26,002 bases of DNA from Pseudomonadota bacterium (GTDB lineage Bacteria > Pseudomonadota > Gammaproteobacteria > Burkholderiales > Burkholderiaceae): assembly GCA_963205525.1 (NCBI GenBank), contig CAUJJP010000043.1, positions 1 through 26,002 on the forward strand. Direction: 5' to 3'. Shown in pieces: positions 8,508 through 18,244 of this stretch (its first letter is position 1; the number at the start of each line of letters is the position of its first letter). A program made the position numbers and the translations under genes. The notes under the pieces are model-generated. The model did no database searches. It saw only the letters and a list, made by a program, of their open reading frames with translations, and had not been told where the DNA came from.

Positions 8508-9827
8508 TCAGAAGCGCTCGGCGTAGCGCTCCAGCTCCCAGGGCGTGACCTGGGCCGCGGCTTCGGCCGCTTCGCTGCGCTTCAGGCGCAGGAACTCCTG
8601 GCTCAGGGTGGGGCCCAGGGCCTCGATGAGCACGGCGTCGGCGGCAAGGGCATCGCAGGCCTGCTCCAGGTCGCGGGGCAGCGCCGGCAGATCGGCGGCC
8701 GAGCCGTTCAGGTCGTCGGTGATCGCCGGCGGCAGCGCCAGGCAGCGGTCTATGCCGTCCAGCCCGGCGGCGATCAGGCCTGCGCTGACGAGGTAGGGGT
8801 TGGCGCTGCTGTCCGGCAGCCGCCACTCGAAGCGGCCGGGCAGGGTGCGCACGAGTGTCGTGCGGTTGTTCGGGCCGTGGGCAACGCGGCACGGCACCCA
8901 GCTGTTGCCGGTGATGGAGTGGCGCGCGCCGAGCCGGCGGTAGGAGTTGACGGTGGGCGCGGCGAGCGCGGTCAGACCCTGCGCGTGCGCCAGCACACCG
9001 GCGATGAAGGCCGGCAGCAGGTCGGCGCGCGTGCGCCCGCCCTCCCACAGCGAGGCGTGGATGTGCATGCCGCTGCCGGGCTGGTCGGCAAAGGGCTTGG
9101 GCATCATCGAGAACACCAGGCCGTGCGGCTCGGCCAGCGCCTGCGCCGCGAGCTTGAACAGCATCAGCCGATCGGCGCTGGCGAGTGCGTCGTCGTGCCG
9201 GAAGTTGACTTCGTACTGGCCGTGGGCGTCCTCGTGGTCGATCTGCAGCAGGCTGAACCCGCAGGCCTGCAGCACCTCGGCCAGCGCCTGCAGAAACGGC
9301 GCCTGGCGGCGCAGCGCCCGCAGGTCGTAGCTCGGCTTGGCGAGCCGGTCGTGGTCATCGGCCGGGCGCCAGGGGTCGCGCTGAAGGAGGAAGAACTCGG
9401 GCTCGATGCCGGTCTGCAGCTGCCAGCCGCGCTCGGCCAGGCGCTGGCGCTGGCGCCGCAGCAGCTGGCGCGGGCAGGCGTCGAAGGGCTGGCCGTCGAC
9501 CAGGCCGTCGCCGACCAGACGCGCCACCCCCGGCCACCAGGGCAGGGGCTGGGCGGTGCTGGCGTCGCCGCGCACCCAGAGCTCCGAGCGCGCGCCGCAG
9601 CGCGGCAGTCCGGTGCCGACCACCGAGGGGCCGGAGAAGCCGGCGCCGCTGCGCAACACCTCGCCCAGCGCCTGCAGCGGCAGCAGCTTGCCCCTGGCCA
9701 CGCCCTCCAGGTCGGTGAACTGCAGCAGCAAGCTGTGCACGCCAGCGGCGCGCAGCTGCGCGGCCAGGGGGTCGGCCAGGGGGTCGGCCAGGGCCTTGCC
9801 CCGGGGATCGTCGGCAGCGGCGCTCAC
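8508..9827 (-). CDS. Glutamine synthetase family protein (GlnT / gamma-glutamyl ligase type)
   Basis: This 439-residue ATP-dependent ligase has the full glutamine synthetase catalytic set. EPEFFLL holds metal-site Glu142 and Glu144, HED holds Glu199, GQYEVNF holds Glu206, GSGMHIHASL holds the conserved His, NSYRR follows, and RFEWRLPDSSANPYL holds Glu334 and Arg336. The N-terminal beta-grasp (LLLQFTDLEGVARGKLLP) is shortened as in type III/GlnT and gamma-glutamylamide-forming enzymes. Its place after a PuuC-like dehydrogenase suggests it glutamylates an amine, perhaps a diamine other than putrescine, or forms glutamine or a methylamide. The start is GTG at 9827; the Shine-Dalgarno is weak (GGGAT). 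A DPLADPLA repeat lies near the N-terminus. It diverges markedly from the PuuA gene in the same run. Confidence 0.85.
   Translation of the reverse strand: MSAAADDPRGKALADPLADPLAAQLRAAGVHSLLLQFTDLEGVARGKLLPLQALGEVLRSGAGFSGPSVVGTGLPRCGARSELWVRGDASTAQPLPWWPGVARLVGDGLVDGQPFDACPRQLLRRQRQRLAERGWQLQTGIEPEFFLLQRDPWRPADDHDRLAKPSYDLRALRRQAPFLQALAEVLQACGFSLLQIDHEDAHGQYEVNFRHDDALASADRLMLFKLAAQALAEPHGLVFSMMPKPFADQPGSGMHIHASLWEGGRTRADLLPAFIAGVLAHAQGLTALAAPTVNSYRRLGARHSITGNSWVPCRVAHGPNNRTTLVRTLPGRFEWRLPDSSANPYLVSAGLIAAGLDGIDRCLALPPAITDDLNGSAADLPALPRDLEQACDALAADAVLIEALGPTLSQEFLRLKRSEAAEAAAQVTPWELERYAERF
9762..9793. repeat. In-frame 12-base tandem repeat in the glutamine-synthetase-like gene
   Basis: GGCCAGGGGGTC occurs twice in direct tandem (9762-9773 and 9774-9785), followed by a partial third copy. 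It encodes DPLADPLA on the minus strand, about 16 codons from the start. The unit is a multiple of three, so slippage would change length without breaking the frame. Confidence 0.7.
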
Positions 9828-9855
9828 GTCGGATCCCGGGCCGGGCTGCGCTGCT

Positions 9856-11358
9856 TCAGGCCGGGTCGATGCGCAGCCAGGTGGTCTTCAGCTCGGTGTA
9901 CTTGTCCAGCGCGTGCAGGCTCTTGTCGCGCCCGTTGCCGCTTTGCTTGTAGCCACCGAAGGGCACGGTGATGTCGTCCTCGTCGTACTGGTTGACGTGC
10001 ACGGTGCCGGCGCGCAGCTGGCGTGCGACCCGGTGTGCGCGGTTGACGTTGTCGCTCCAGACGCTGGCCTGCAGGCCGTAGCTGCTGGCGTTGGCGAGCT
10101 GGATCGCCTGTGCCTCGGTCTCGAAGCGGATCACCGACAGCACGGGGCCGAAGATCTCCTCGCGCGCGATCGTCATGCCGTTGAGCACGCCGTCGAACAG
10201 GGTCGGCTCGACGTAGCAGCCACCGGTCTCGGTGCGCGCCTGGCGCCCGCCGGCGACCAGGCGGGCGCCTTCGCTGCGGCCGGTCTCGACGTAGCGCAGC
10301 ACGGTCTGCAGCTGGGTGTCGTCGACCAGCGCGCCCATCACGGTGGCCGCGTCCAGCGGGTCGGCGGGCTGGTACTGCGGCAGCTCGGCCTCGACGATCT
10401 CGACGAAGCGGTCCGCCACGCTGGCGTGCACCAGCACGCGCGAGGGCGCGTTGCAGCTCTCGCCCTGGTTGAAGTAGATGCTGCCGGCCACCGTCCGGGC
10501 GGCACGCGCGAGGTCGGCGTAGTCGGGGAAGACGAGGAAGGCCGACTTGCCGCCGAGCTCGTTGTAGACGCGCTTGAGGTTGCTGCGCCCGGCGTACTCC
10601 AGCATGCGCCGGCCGGTGCGCGTGCTGCCGGTGAAGCCGATGGCGTCGACCTCCATGTGCAGCGCCAGCGCCTCGCCGGCCTCCTGGCCGTAGCCGGGGA
10701 CGACGTTGAACACGCCCGGCGGGATGCCGGCCTCGACCGCCAGCTCGGCCAGGCGCAGCGCGGTATAGGGGCTTTTCTCGCTCGGCTTGAGGACCACCGA
10801 GTTGCCGCTCGCCAGCGCCGGCCCGAGCTTCCAGGCGGCCATGATCATGGGATAGTTCCAGGGCACGATGACCCCGATCACCCCCATCGGCTCGCGCGTG
10901 ACCAGGGCCAGCGCGTTGGCCGCGGTGGGCGCGATCTCGTCGTAGACCTTGTCCACCGCCTCCGCGTACCAGGCGATGGTGCGCGCGGTGGCCGGCACGT
11001 CCACCGCCAGCGCGTGCTGGATGGGCTTGCCCATGTCCAGCGTCTCCAGCAGCGCGAGCTCCTCCTTGGCCGCCGAGATGCGGTCGGCGAAGCGCTGCAG
11101 GATCTTCTTGCGCGCGGCCGGCGACTTGCCGGCCCAGCGCCCGTCCTCGAAGGCCGCACGCGCGCTCCTGACGGCGGCGTCGATGTCGGCCGCCTGGCCG
11201 CGCGCCACCCCGCCCAGGCGCCGGCCGTCGATCGGCGAGTGCTTGTCGAACTGCTGGCCGTCGGCCGCCGCCACCCGCTGGCCGTCGATGAGCGACCGTC
11301 CGTCGGGTTGCAGCGCGGCGGCGCGTGCGGTCCAGTCGATGCGTTCGTTGGCACCCAT
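9856..11358 (-). CDS. puuC: NAD(P)+-dependent aldehyde dehydrogenase, PuuC-like (gamma-glutamyl-gamma-aminobutyraldehyde / aminobutyraldehyde oxidation)
   Basis: This 500-residue member of the aldehyde dehydrogenase superfamily has PWNYP (residues 167-171), KPSEKSP (191-197), the Rossmann GFTGSTRTG (241-249), the general base Glu267 in NELGGKS, and the nucleophile Cys302 in NQGESCNAPSR. The C-terminal IFGPVLSVIRF and PFGGYKQSGNGRDKSLHALDKYTELK segments are typical of PuuC/KauB-type enzymes. In the Puu pathway it oxidises gamma-glutamyl-gamma-aminobutyraldehyde; it could equally oxidise free 4-aminobutyraldehyde made by the aminotransferase. The frame is open far upstream into the porin gene, but ATG 11358 begins the family similarity and gives the expected length. 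Eleven bases separate it from the upstream gene. Confidence 0.9.
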   Translation of the reverse strand: MGANERIDWTARAAALQPDGRSLIDGQRVAAADGQQFDKHSPIDGRRLGGVARGQAADIDAAVRSARAAFEDGRWAGKSPAARKKILQRFADRISAAKEELALLETLDMGKPIQHALAVDVPATARTIAWYAEAVDKVYDEIAPTAANALALVTREPMGVIGVIVPWNYPMIMAAWKLGPALASGNSVVLKPSEKSPYTALRLAELAVEAGIPPGVFNVVPGYGQEAGEALALHMEVDAIGFTGSTRTGRRMLEYAGRSNLKRVYNELGGKSAFLVFPDYADLARAARTVAGSIYFNQGESCNAPSRVLVHASVADRFVEIVEAELPQYQPADPLDAATVMGALVDDTQLQTVLRYVETGRSEGARLVAGGRQARTETGGCYVEPTLFDGVLNGMTIAREEIFGPVLSVIRFETEAQAIQLANASSYGLQASVWSDNVNRAHRVARQLRAGTVHVNQYDEDDITVPFGGYKQSGNGRDKSLHALDKYTELKTTWLRIDPA

Positions 11359-11369
11359 GGGCAACTCCG

Positions 11370-12746
11370 TCAGAAGGTCACGACCACCGAGGTGCCGAGC
11401 AGGTGGTTGGTCTTGCGCCAGCCGCCGTCCTGGTCGAGGAAGGCGCGCCCGCTGGCGCCGTCCAGCCGGTACTCGACCTTGAAGGTGGTGTTCAGCCCCA
11501 TCAGGTAGGACAGGCCGAGCGAGATCGCGTAGCGGTTGTTGCCCTTGCCCGAGGGGTCGGCGCCCCAGGTCTCGCTGAGGCTGTCGAACACCATCTCGGG
11601 GCCGAAGCCGTTGCGCCCGTCGGCGACCATGGCGCTGCAGTCCTCGTCGACGCAGCCCGGCGCGGAGCCGAAGATGCCGCCGCCGTTCTTGTCGTTCTTG
11701 ATGTAGTCGGCGCGCACGATGCCCTTCAGGCGCGGCGTGAAGCCGTAGGCCGCCAGGCCAGAGACGCCGACCCACTTGGCGTCGCCGGCGGCCGCGCCGT
11801 CCTTCAGCCGGCCCCAGCCGAGCTGGCCTTGCAGCGTCCAGTCGCCGCGGATGTAGTAGCCGTCGACCTCGAACAGGTCGACCCGGCTGCCGAAGCTCTT
11901 GCCGTGCGCGCCGGCGAAGCCGAAGCCGTCGAACTCGCCCTTGGAGTAGTCGACCCGGTAGGCCAGCGCCGGCGCCTTGTTGTCGCGGTCGTAGCGGCTG
12001 GCGTTGAGGTTGCCGACGAACACCCGTGTCCACCACTTGCCGCGCGTGATGTCCAGCGCCGCACCGGTGTAGAAGCTCGGGATCGTGAAGTCGAACAGCA
12101 GGTTGTGCGTGATCAGCGGCTGCATGTCGCTCCACGTGTACTCGTAGCCCGACCAGTCTGGGATCTGACCCACCCACAGCCGGGTCTGGTTGTCGGTGAG
12201 CTCGACCGAGACGCTGGCCTCCTGGATGATGGAGCCCAGGTTGTAGCCCGAGGAGGCGTTCTTCTGCGGCGCCAGGGTCAGGCGCCAGCGCGTGCCGTCC
12301 TCGGTCTCCTTCTGGAAGTCCAGACGCACCTGGCCGAAGTAGGAGTTGTCGTAGCCGTAGCCGTCGTCGGGGTAGGAGAGGTCGCCGCCGGCACCCGAGA
12401 AACCGTTCAGGAAGGCGAAGCTGCCGCCGCGGCTGCGCGTCCAGATGTAGGTCGGGTCCATCATCCCGCCGATCACCAGGCCCTTGTAGCCCTGGTCGGT
12501 GAAGCTGTCCTGCAGCGACTCGGTCTTCACCGCGATGCGGTTGAACTCCTGCACCTGCTCGGGGGTCATGCCCCACTGGCCCTCTTTGGGCTTGTCGGCC
12601 GCCTTCAGCTGTGCCTCGAGCTGGGTCACGCGCTCGCGCAGCGCGCGCAGTTCCTTCAGGACCTCCTCGTTGCTGGTCTGCGCCAGCACCGGGAAGGCGC
12701 TCGCCAGCGCCAGCGCCAGCAGGGTGGGACGAAGAAGGGTGCTCAT
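11370..12746 (-). CDS. Outer-membrane DUF3138-family porin-like protein
   Basis: This 458-residue precursor has a signal peptide (residues 1-22, cleavage after PVLA). A short coiled coil (SNEEVLKELRALRERVTQLEAQL) follows, as in trimeric porins with a periplasmic stalk. The body then alternates aromatic and polar residues in beta-strand style and ends in VVVTF, with the terminal Phe used in outer-membrane barrel insertion. GMMDPTYIW, YDNSYFGQVRLDFQKE and GQIPDWSGYEYTWSD resemble DUF3138 proteins of Burkholderiales. GAGGAG precedes ATG 12746. Its place between potI and the aldehyde dehydrogenase gene suggests it is the outer-membrane gate for polyamines or related substrates; that role is inference. 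Confidence 0.85.
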   Translation of the reverse strand: MSTLLRPTLLALALASAFPVLAQTSNEEVLKELRALRERVTQLEAQLKAADKPKEGQWGMTPEQVQEFNRIAVKTESLQDSFTDQGYKGLVIGGMMDPTYIWTRSRGGSFAFLNGFSGAGGDLSYPDDGYGYDNSYFGQVRLDFQKETEDGTRWRLTLAPQKNASSGYNLGSIIQEASVSVELTDNQTRLWVGQIPDWSGYEYTWSDMQPLITHNLLFDFTIPSFYTGAALDITRGKWWTRVFVGNLNASRYDRDNKAPALAYRVDYSKGEFDGFGFAGAHGKSFGSRVDLFEVDGYYIRGDWTLQGQLGWGRLKDGAAAGDAKWVGVSGLAAYGFTPRLKGIVRADYIKNDKNGGGIFGSAPGCVDEDCSAMVADGRNGFGPEMVFDSLSETWGADPSGKGNNRYAISLGLSYLMGLNTTFKVEYRLDGASGRAFLDQDGGWRKTNHLLGTSVVVTF

Positions 12747-12775
12747 CGTTCGCTCTCCTCGAATGAAGCCCGTGT

Positions 12776-13633
12776 TCAGCCGCGCGTCGCGGCGGCCATT
12801 TCCAGTGCGCGCCTACGCTCGGCGCGCGCAATCAGCCAGCTCGCCAGCACGACGCCGACGGCCACCACGGCGACGATGATCGCCGCCACCGCGTTCACGC
12901 TCGGGTCCAGCCCCAGGCGTGCGCGCGAGAAGATCACCAGCGGCATGGTCGTCGCCCCCGGCCCGGAAAGGAAGGCGGAGATGACGACGTCGTCCAGCGA
13001 GATCGTGAAGGTCAGCAGCCAGGCCGAGGCCAGGGCCTGCGCGATCATCGGCAGCGTGACGAGCCAGAACACCTGCGGCGGGCGTGCGCCGAGGTCCATC
13101 GCCGCTTCCTCGAGCTGGGGGTTGAGGTCGCGCAACCGCGACTGCACCACCACCGTCGCGTAGGCCACGCCCAGCAGCAGGTGGCCGACCCAGATCGTGA
13201 GCATGCCGCGCTCGGGCCAGCCGGCGCCGAAGGCCGACTGGGTGGCGCGCTGCACGCTCACCAGCATCAGCAGCAGCGACAGGCCGACCACCACCTCGGG
13301 CATCACCAGCGGCGCGTTGACCATGCCGCTGAACACGGTGCGGCCGAAGAAGCGCTTGTACTTGACGAGCGAGAACGCCGCCAGGGTGCCCAGCACGACC
13401 GAGCCGCAGGCGGTGAAGAAGGCGATCTTCAGGCTCAGCCACAGACCGGCGATGATCTCCTCGTCGCGCATCAGGTGGCTGTACCACTTGAGGGTGAAGC
13501 CGCGCCAGGCGTTGGGCACCGGCGAGTCGTTGAACGAGAAGATCACCAGCGCCACGATGGGCAGGTACAGGAAGACGAAGCCGGCGGCGAGCCAGCCGCG
13601 CGCGAACCAGCGATTCATGTGCGCCGCGTTCAC
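12776..13633 (-). CDS. potI: Putrescine ABC transporter permease PotI
   Basis: This 285-residue inner-membrane permease has about six membrane helices, close to the usual PotI length. LYLPIVALVIFSFNDSPVPNAWRGFTLKWY is the typical opening, and the cytoplasmic EAA loop is EEAAMDLGARPPQVFWLVTLPM (residues ~175-196). TISLDDVVISAFLSGPGATTMPLVIFS is characteristic of the PotC/PotI side. GTG at 13633 was chosen because AGGAGG lies at good spacing before it and it overlaps the potH stop by four bases (GTGA). An ATG five codons later (13618) is the alternative. It pairs with PotH to form the channel. Confidence 0.93.
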   Translation of the reverse strand: MNAAHMNRWFARGWLAAGFVFLYLPIVALVIFSFNDSPVPNAWRGFTLKWYSHLMRDEEIIAGLWLSLKIAFFTACGSVVLGTLAAFSLVKYKRFFGRTVFSGMVNAPLVMPEVVVGLSLLLMLVSVQRATQSAFGAGWPERGMLTIWVGHLLLGVAYATVVVQSRLRDLNPQLEEAAMDLGARPPQVFWLVTLPMIAQALASAWLLTFTISLDDVVISAFLSGPGATTMPLVIFSRARLGLDPSVNAVAAIIVAVVAVGVVLASWLIARAERRRALEMAAATRG

Positions 13634-14559
13634 CGCCGCCCCTCCTGCCGGTCCTGTGCCTCGGCCTGGTATTTGTTGAACAGCGCCAGCGGCACGATGA
13701 TGAGCAGGATCATCACCACCGCCACGCTGGAGGCCATCGGCCAGTCGTTGTTGGCGAAGAACTCGTCCCACATCACGCGACCGATCATCAGCGTCTCCGG
13801 TCCGCCCAGCAGCTCGGGGATCACGTACTCGCCGACGCAGGGGATGAAGACCAGCATCGCGCCGGCGATGATGCCGGCGCGCGACAGCGGCACCGTGACC
13901 TTCCAGAACGCGACCCAGGGATTGGCGCCGAGGTCGGCCGCCGCTTCCAGCAGCCGCAGGTCCAGCTTGGCCAGGTTGCCGTACAGCGGCAGGATCATGA
14001 AGGGCAGGTAGGTGTAGGCCATGCCCAGCACGAGCGAGAACGGGGTGTTCATCAGCTTGCCGGCGGCCGGGATCAGGCCCAGCGCCAGCAGCAGATGGTC
14101 GGCGCCCATGCCCACCAGCAGATCGTGGATCCAGCCGTTCTCGGACAGCAGGCCCTTCCAGGCGTACACGCGCAGCAGGAAGCTGGTCCAGAACGGCAGC
14201 ATCACCAGCATCAGCAGCGCCGGCTGCAGCGCCGCCTGCGCGCGCGCCATGAAGTAGGCGAAGGGGTATCCGATCAGCAGGCACAGCAGCGTGGTGGCGG
14301 CGGCGTACTTGATGCTGGACAGGTAGGTGCTGACGTACAGCGGGTCGTCGAGGATGAACAGGTAGTTGGAGAACTTCAGCGTCAGCTGGAGCACGCCGTC
14401 GGTCCAGGTCAGCACGTCCTTGAAGGTGACGACCTCCATCTCCGAGACGCTGATCTTGAAGACGACCAGGAAGGGCAGCAGGAAGAACAGCAGCAGGAAG
14501 GCGTAGGGCACCCCGATCACCGGGATGCGGCTTGCGAAGAGGGCCTTCAGGCGGTCCAT
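13630..14559 (-). CDS. potH: Putrescine ABC transporter permease PotH
   Basis: This 309-residue inner-membrane permease has an N-terminal helix (PYAFLLLFFLLPFLVVFKISVSE), a periplasmic loop, then five further helices. The EAA loop EAAADLGANPWVAFWKVTVPLS contacts the ATPase. IPCVGEYVIPELLGGPETLMIGRVMWDEF and NDWPMASSVAVVMILL are strongly PotB/PotH-like. It works with PotI, PotG and PotF to import putrescine. It follows potG by 16 bases and overlaps potI by four. Confidence 0.94.
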   Translation of the reverse strand: MDRLKALFASRIPVIGVPYAFLLLFFLLPFLVVFKISVSEMEVVTFKDVLTWTDGVLQLTLKFSNYLFILDDPLYVSTYLSSIKYAAATTLLCLLIGYPFAYFMARAQAALQPALLMLVMLPFWTSFLLRVYAWKGLLSENGWIHDLLVGMGADHLLLALGLIPAAGKLMNTPFSLVLGMAYTYLPFMILPLYGNLAKLDLRLLEAAADLGANPWVAFWKVTVPLSRAGIIAGAMLVFIPCVGEYVIPELLGGPETLMIGRVMWDEFFANNDWPMASSVAVVMILLIIVPLALFNKYQAEAQDRQEGRR

Positions 14560-14575
14560 GGCGGGGCTCGACTCG

Positions 14576-15673
<1,098 letters not shown>

Positions 15674-15689
15674 CGCGCCGCCCCTGGCC

Positions 15690-16802
15690 TCAGAGCCCGG
15701 TCTTGAACGAGGTGAAGCTGCGCGTCATGAGGCGGCGCAGGTCGTTGTTGATCGCGTCCGGCGCGATCATCTTGGCCATGTTCTCGGCCGAGACGAAGAC
15801 GGTCGGGTTGTTCGCCACCTCGGGACGCACGAACTTCTTGGACGCCGGGGTCGGGTTGGCGTAGAAGACCTTGTTCGTCAGGCTGGCGTGCACTTCGGGG
15901 CGCAGGATGTAGTCGATGAACTTCTGCGCGTTGCCGGGGTGCGGCGCGTCGGCCGGGATCACCATCACGTCGAAGAACAGCAGGCCGCCGGTGGAAGGCA
16001 GCAAGGCCTCGATGTTCTGCCCGGACTTGCCGTCGATCGCGCGCTGGCGCGCGATGTTGATGTCGCCCGACCAGCCGATGGACACGCAGATCGATCCGCT
16101 GGCGAGGTCGTTGATGTAGCCCGAGGAGCTGAACAGCGTCACGTAGGGCCGCACCTTCTTCAGCATCTGGGTCGCGGCGGCGTAGTCGGACTGGTTCTTG
16201 CTGTAGGCCGACTTGCCGATGTAGTGCAGCGCCGCCGGCAGGATCTCGGTGGCGGAGTCGAGGAAGGACACGCCACAGCCCTTGAGCTTGCTGACGTATT
16301 CGGGGTTGAACACCAGGTCCCAGGCGTTGGCCGGCATCGGCGTGCTGCCCAGCGCCGCCTTCACCTTGTCGACGTTGATGCCCACGGTGGTGAAGCCCCA
16401 CATCCAGTTCACCATGTACTGGTTGCCGGGGTCGAGCTTGGCGAGCTGCGACTGCACCGCCGGGTCCAGGTTCTTCAGGTTCGGGATCTTGTCCTTGTCC
16501 AGCTTGCGCAGCAGGCCACCGTCGATCTGCAGCTTGACCCAGTTCGACGAGGGCACCACGAGGTCGTAGCCGGTCTTGCCCGCCACCAGCTTGGCGTGCA
16601 CGATCTCGTTGTTGTCGAAGTTGTCGTAGCGGACCTTGATGCCGGTTTCCTTCTCGAAATTGGCGATCGTGTCCTCGGCGATGTAGTCCGACCAGTTGTA
16701 GATGTTGAGGACCTTTTCCTCGTCCTGTGCGCGTGCGGGCGTGGTGGCCAGGGCCAGCGCGGCAGCAGCGGCGCCAAGGGCGAGAAGGGACTTGATCGGC
16801 AT
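15690..16802 (-). CDS. potF: Putrescine-binding periplasmic protein PotF
   Basis: This 370-residue solute-binding protein has a signal peptide (residues 1-25, cleavage after ARA). By counting, the residues known to hold putrescine in E. coli PotF fall at the same numbers here: Trp37 and Tyr40 (NWSDYI), Ser85, Trp244 and Asp247 (GWSGD), Asp278 (FFDVM) and Tyr314 (KVFYANP). Phe276 is kept, where the spermidine-preferring PotD has a Trp. That supports putrescine as the main ligand, though specificity should be tested. GGAGG precedes ATG 16802. It is the first gene of the transporter block. Confidence 0.95.
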   Translation of the reverse strand: MPIKSLLALGAAAAALALATTPARAQDEEKVLNIYNWSDYIAEDTIANFEKETGIKVRYDNFDNNEIVHAKLVAGKTGYDLVVPSSNWVKLQIDGGLLRKLDKDKIPNLKNLDPAVQSQLAKLDPGNQYMVNWMWGFTTVGINVDKVKAALGSTPMPANAWDLVFNPEYVSKLKGCGVSFLDSATEILPAALHYIGKSAYSKNQSDYAAATQMLKKVRPYVTLFSSSGYINDLASGSICVSIGWSGDINIARQRAIDGKSGQNIEALLPSTGGLLFFDVMVIPADAPHPGNAQKFIDYILRPEVHASLTNKVFYANPTPASKKFVRPEVANNPTVFVSAENMAKMIAPDAINNDLRRLMTRSFTSFKTGL

Positions 16803-16851
16803 GGTCAGAACCTCCAGAGGGCAGGTGTGTGGTCCGGGTTGGGGCGGGAGT

Positions 16852-18234
16852 CTAAGCGAGCCAACCGCTGCGGCGCGCGTCTTCCAGGGTGAGGTCCAGG
16901 CAGCGCCGGACCAGGCTCATCATCTCGTCGATCTGCGCGCGCGTCATCACCAGCGGCGGGGCGACGATCATGCGGTCGCCGACCGCGCGCATGATCAGTC
17001 CTTCGCGGAAGCAGTGGCCGCGGCAGACCATGCCGAGCTCGATCTCGGGCGGGAAGGGGGTGCCACGCGCCTTGTCCTTCACCAGCAGCAGCGCGCCCAT
17101 CATCCCGCAGTGGTCGACGTCGCCGACCAGCGGATGCTCGCGCAAGGCCTCGAAGTGCTGCGCCAGGTAGGGGCCGACGTCGTCGTGCACGCGCGCCACG
17201 AGATCGAGCTCCTGCAGCAGCCGGATGTTGGCCAAGGCCACCGCGCAGGCCACCGGGTGGCCGGAATAGGTGTAGCCGTGGTTGAACTCGCCGCCGCGCT
17301 CGATGAGCACGCGCGCCACGCGCTCGCCCACCATCACCCCGCCCAGCGGCAGGTAGCCGCTGGTCACGCCCTTGGCGAAGGTCATCAGGTCGGGCGTGCT
17401 GCCCATGGTCTCGCAGCCGAACCAGCGCCCGGTGCGGCCGAAGCCGGTGATGACCTCGTCGCTCACGAGCAGGATGCCGTAGCGGTCGCAGATGCGCTGG
17501 ATCTCGGGCCAGTAGGTGGCGGGGGGCACGATCACGCCGCCGGCGCCCTGCACCGGCTCGCCGATGAAGGCCGCCACCTTGTCGGCGCCGACCTCGAGGA
17601 TCTTGTCCTCCAGCCAGCGCGCGGCGACAAGGCCGAACTCGTCCTTGGACATCTCGCGCCCGAGTTCGTACCAGTAGGGCTGCTGGATGTGGACGATGCC
17701 GGGGATGGGCAGTCCGCCCTGGGCATGCATGCCGCTCATGCCGCCCAGCGACGCACCGGCCATGGTGCTGCCGTGGTAGGCGTTGTGGCGGCTGATGATG
17801 ACCTGGCGTTGCGGCTGGCCCAGCAGATCCCAGTAGCGGCGCACCATGCGCACCACGGTGTCGTTGCCCTCGCTGCCGCTGCCGCCGAAGAAGACGTGCT
17901 GGAACTGCGGCGGCGTCACCTGCGCCAGCAGCTCGGCGAGCTCGATCGCCGGCGGCGTGCTGGTTTGGAAGAAGGCGTTGTAGAAGGGCAGCTCGCGCAT
18001 CTGCTGCGTCGCCGCCTGCACCAGGGCCTCGCGGCCATAGCCGACGTTGACGCACCACAGCCCGGACATCGCGTCGAGGATGCGCTGGCCCTCGCTGTCC
18101 CAGAGATAGATGCCGTCGGCGCGCGTGATGACGCGGCTGCCCTTGCCGGCCAGGGCCTGGAAATCGGTGAAGGGATGCAGGAAGTGGGCGGCGTCCAGCG
18201 CCTGCCACTCGGCCGTGGTGCGTGCTTTGCTCAT
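16852..18234 (-). CDS. spuC: Putrescine:pyruvate aminotransferase (SpuC-type class III)
   Basis: This 460-residue PLP enzyme moves an amino group from putrescine (or another omega-amine) to pyruvate, giving 4-aminobutyraldehyde and alanine. Key sites are GSGSEGNDTVVRMVRRYW (residues 118-135), HNAYHGST (150-157), Asp259 in SDEVITGFGRTG and the PLP lysine Lys288 in TFAKGVTSGYLPLGG. FLHPFTDFQAL at the N-terminus is typical of SpuC-like enzymes. ATG 18234 is preferred because AGGGAG lies just before it; an in-frame ATG at 18252 overlaps the puuA stop. It gives a route to GABA that bypasses glutamylation. Substrate range may include cadaverine. Confidence 0.9.
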   Translation of the reverse strand: MSKARTTAEWQALDAAHFLHPFTDFQALAGKGSRVITRADGIYLWDSEGQRILDAMSGLWCVNVGYGREALVQAATQQMRELPFYNAFFQTSTPPAIELAELLAQVTPPQFQHVFFGGSGSEGNDTVVRMVRRYWDLLGQPQRQVIISRHNAYHGSTMAGASLGGMSGMHAQGGLPIPGIVHIQQPYWYELGREMSKDEFGLVAARWLEDKILEVGADKVAAFIGEPVQGAGGVIVPPATYWPEIQRICDRYGILLVSDEVITGFGRTGRWFGCETMGSTPDLMTFAKGVTSGYLPLGGVMVGERVARVLIERGGEFNHGYTYSGHPVACAVALANIRLLQELDLVARVHDDVGPYLAQHFEALREHPLVGDVDHCGMMGALLLVKDKARGTPFPPEIELGMVCRGHCFREGLIMRAVGDRMIVAPPLVMTRAQIDEMMSLVRRCLDLTLEDARRSGWLA

Positions 18235-18244
18235 CAAGACTCCC

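Noticed and set aside
9406..11508. Long + strand frame of 700 residues opposite the ligase and dehydrogenase genes
   Set aside because: It is an antisense shadow of well-supported minus-strand enzymes with no recognisable motif.
9856..12831. A 991-residue reading frame on the minus strand suggesting a fusion with the aldehyde dehydrogenase
   Set aside because: The upstream ~490 residues are Arg/Pro/Gly-rich out-of-frame translation of the DUF3138 gene. The true dehydrogenase starts at ATG 11358.
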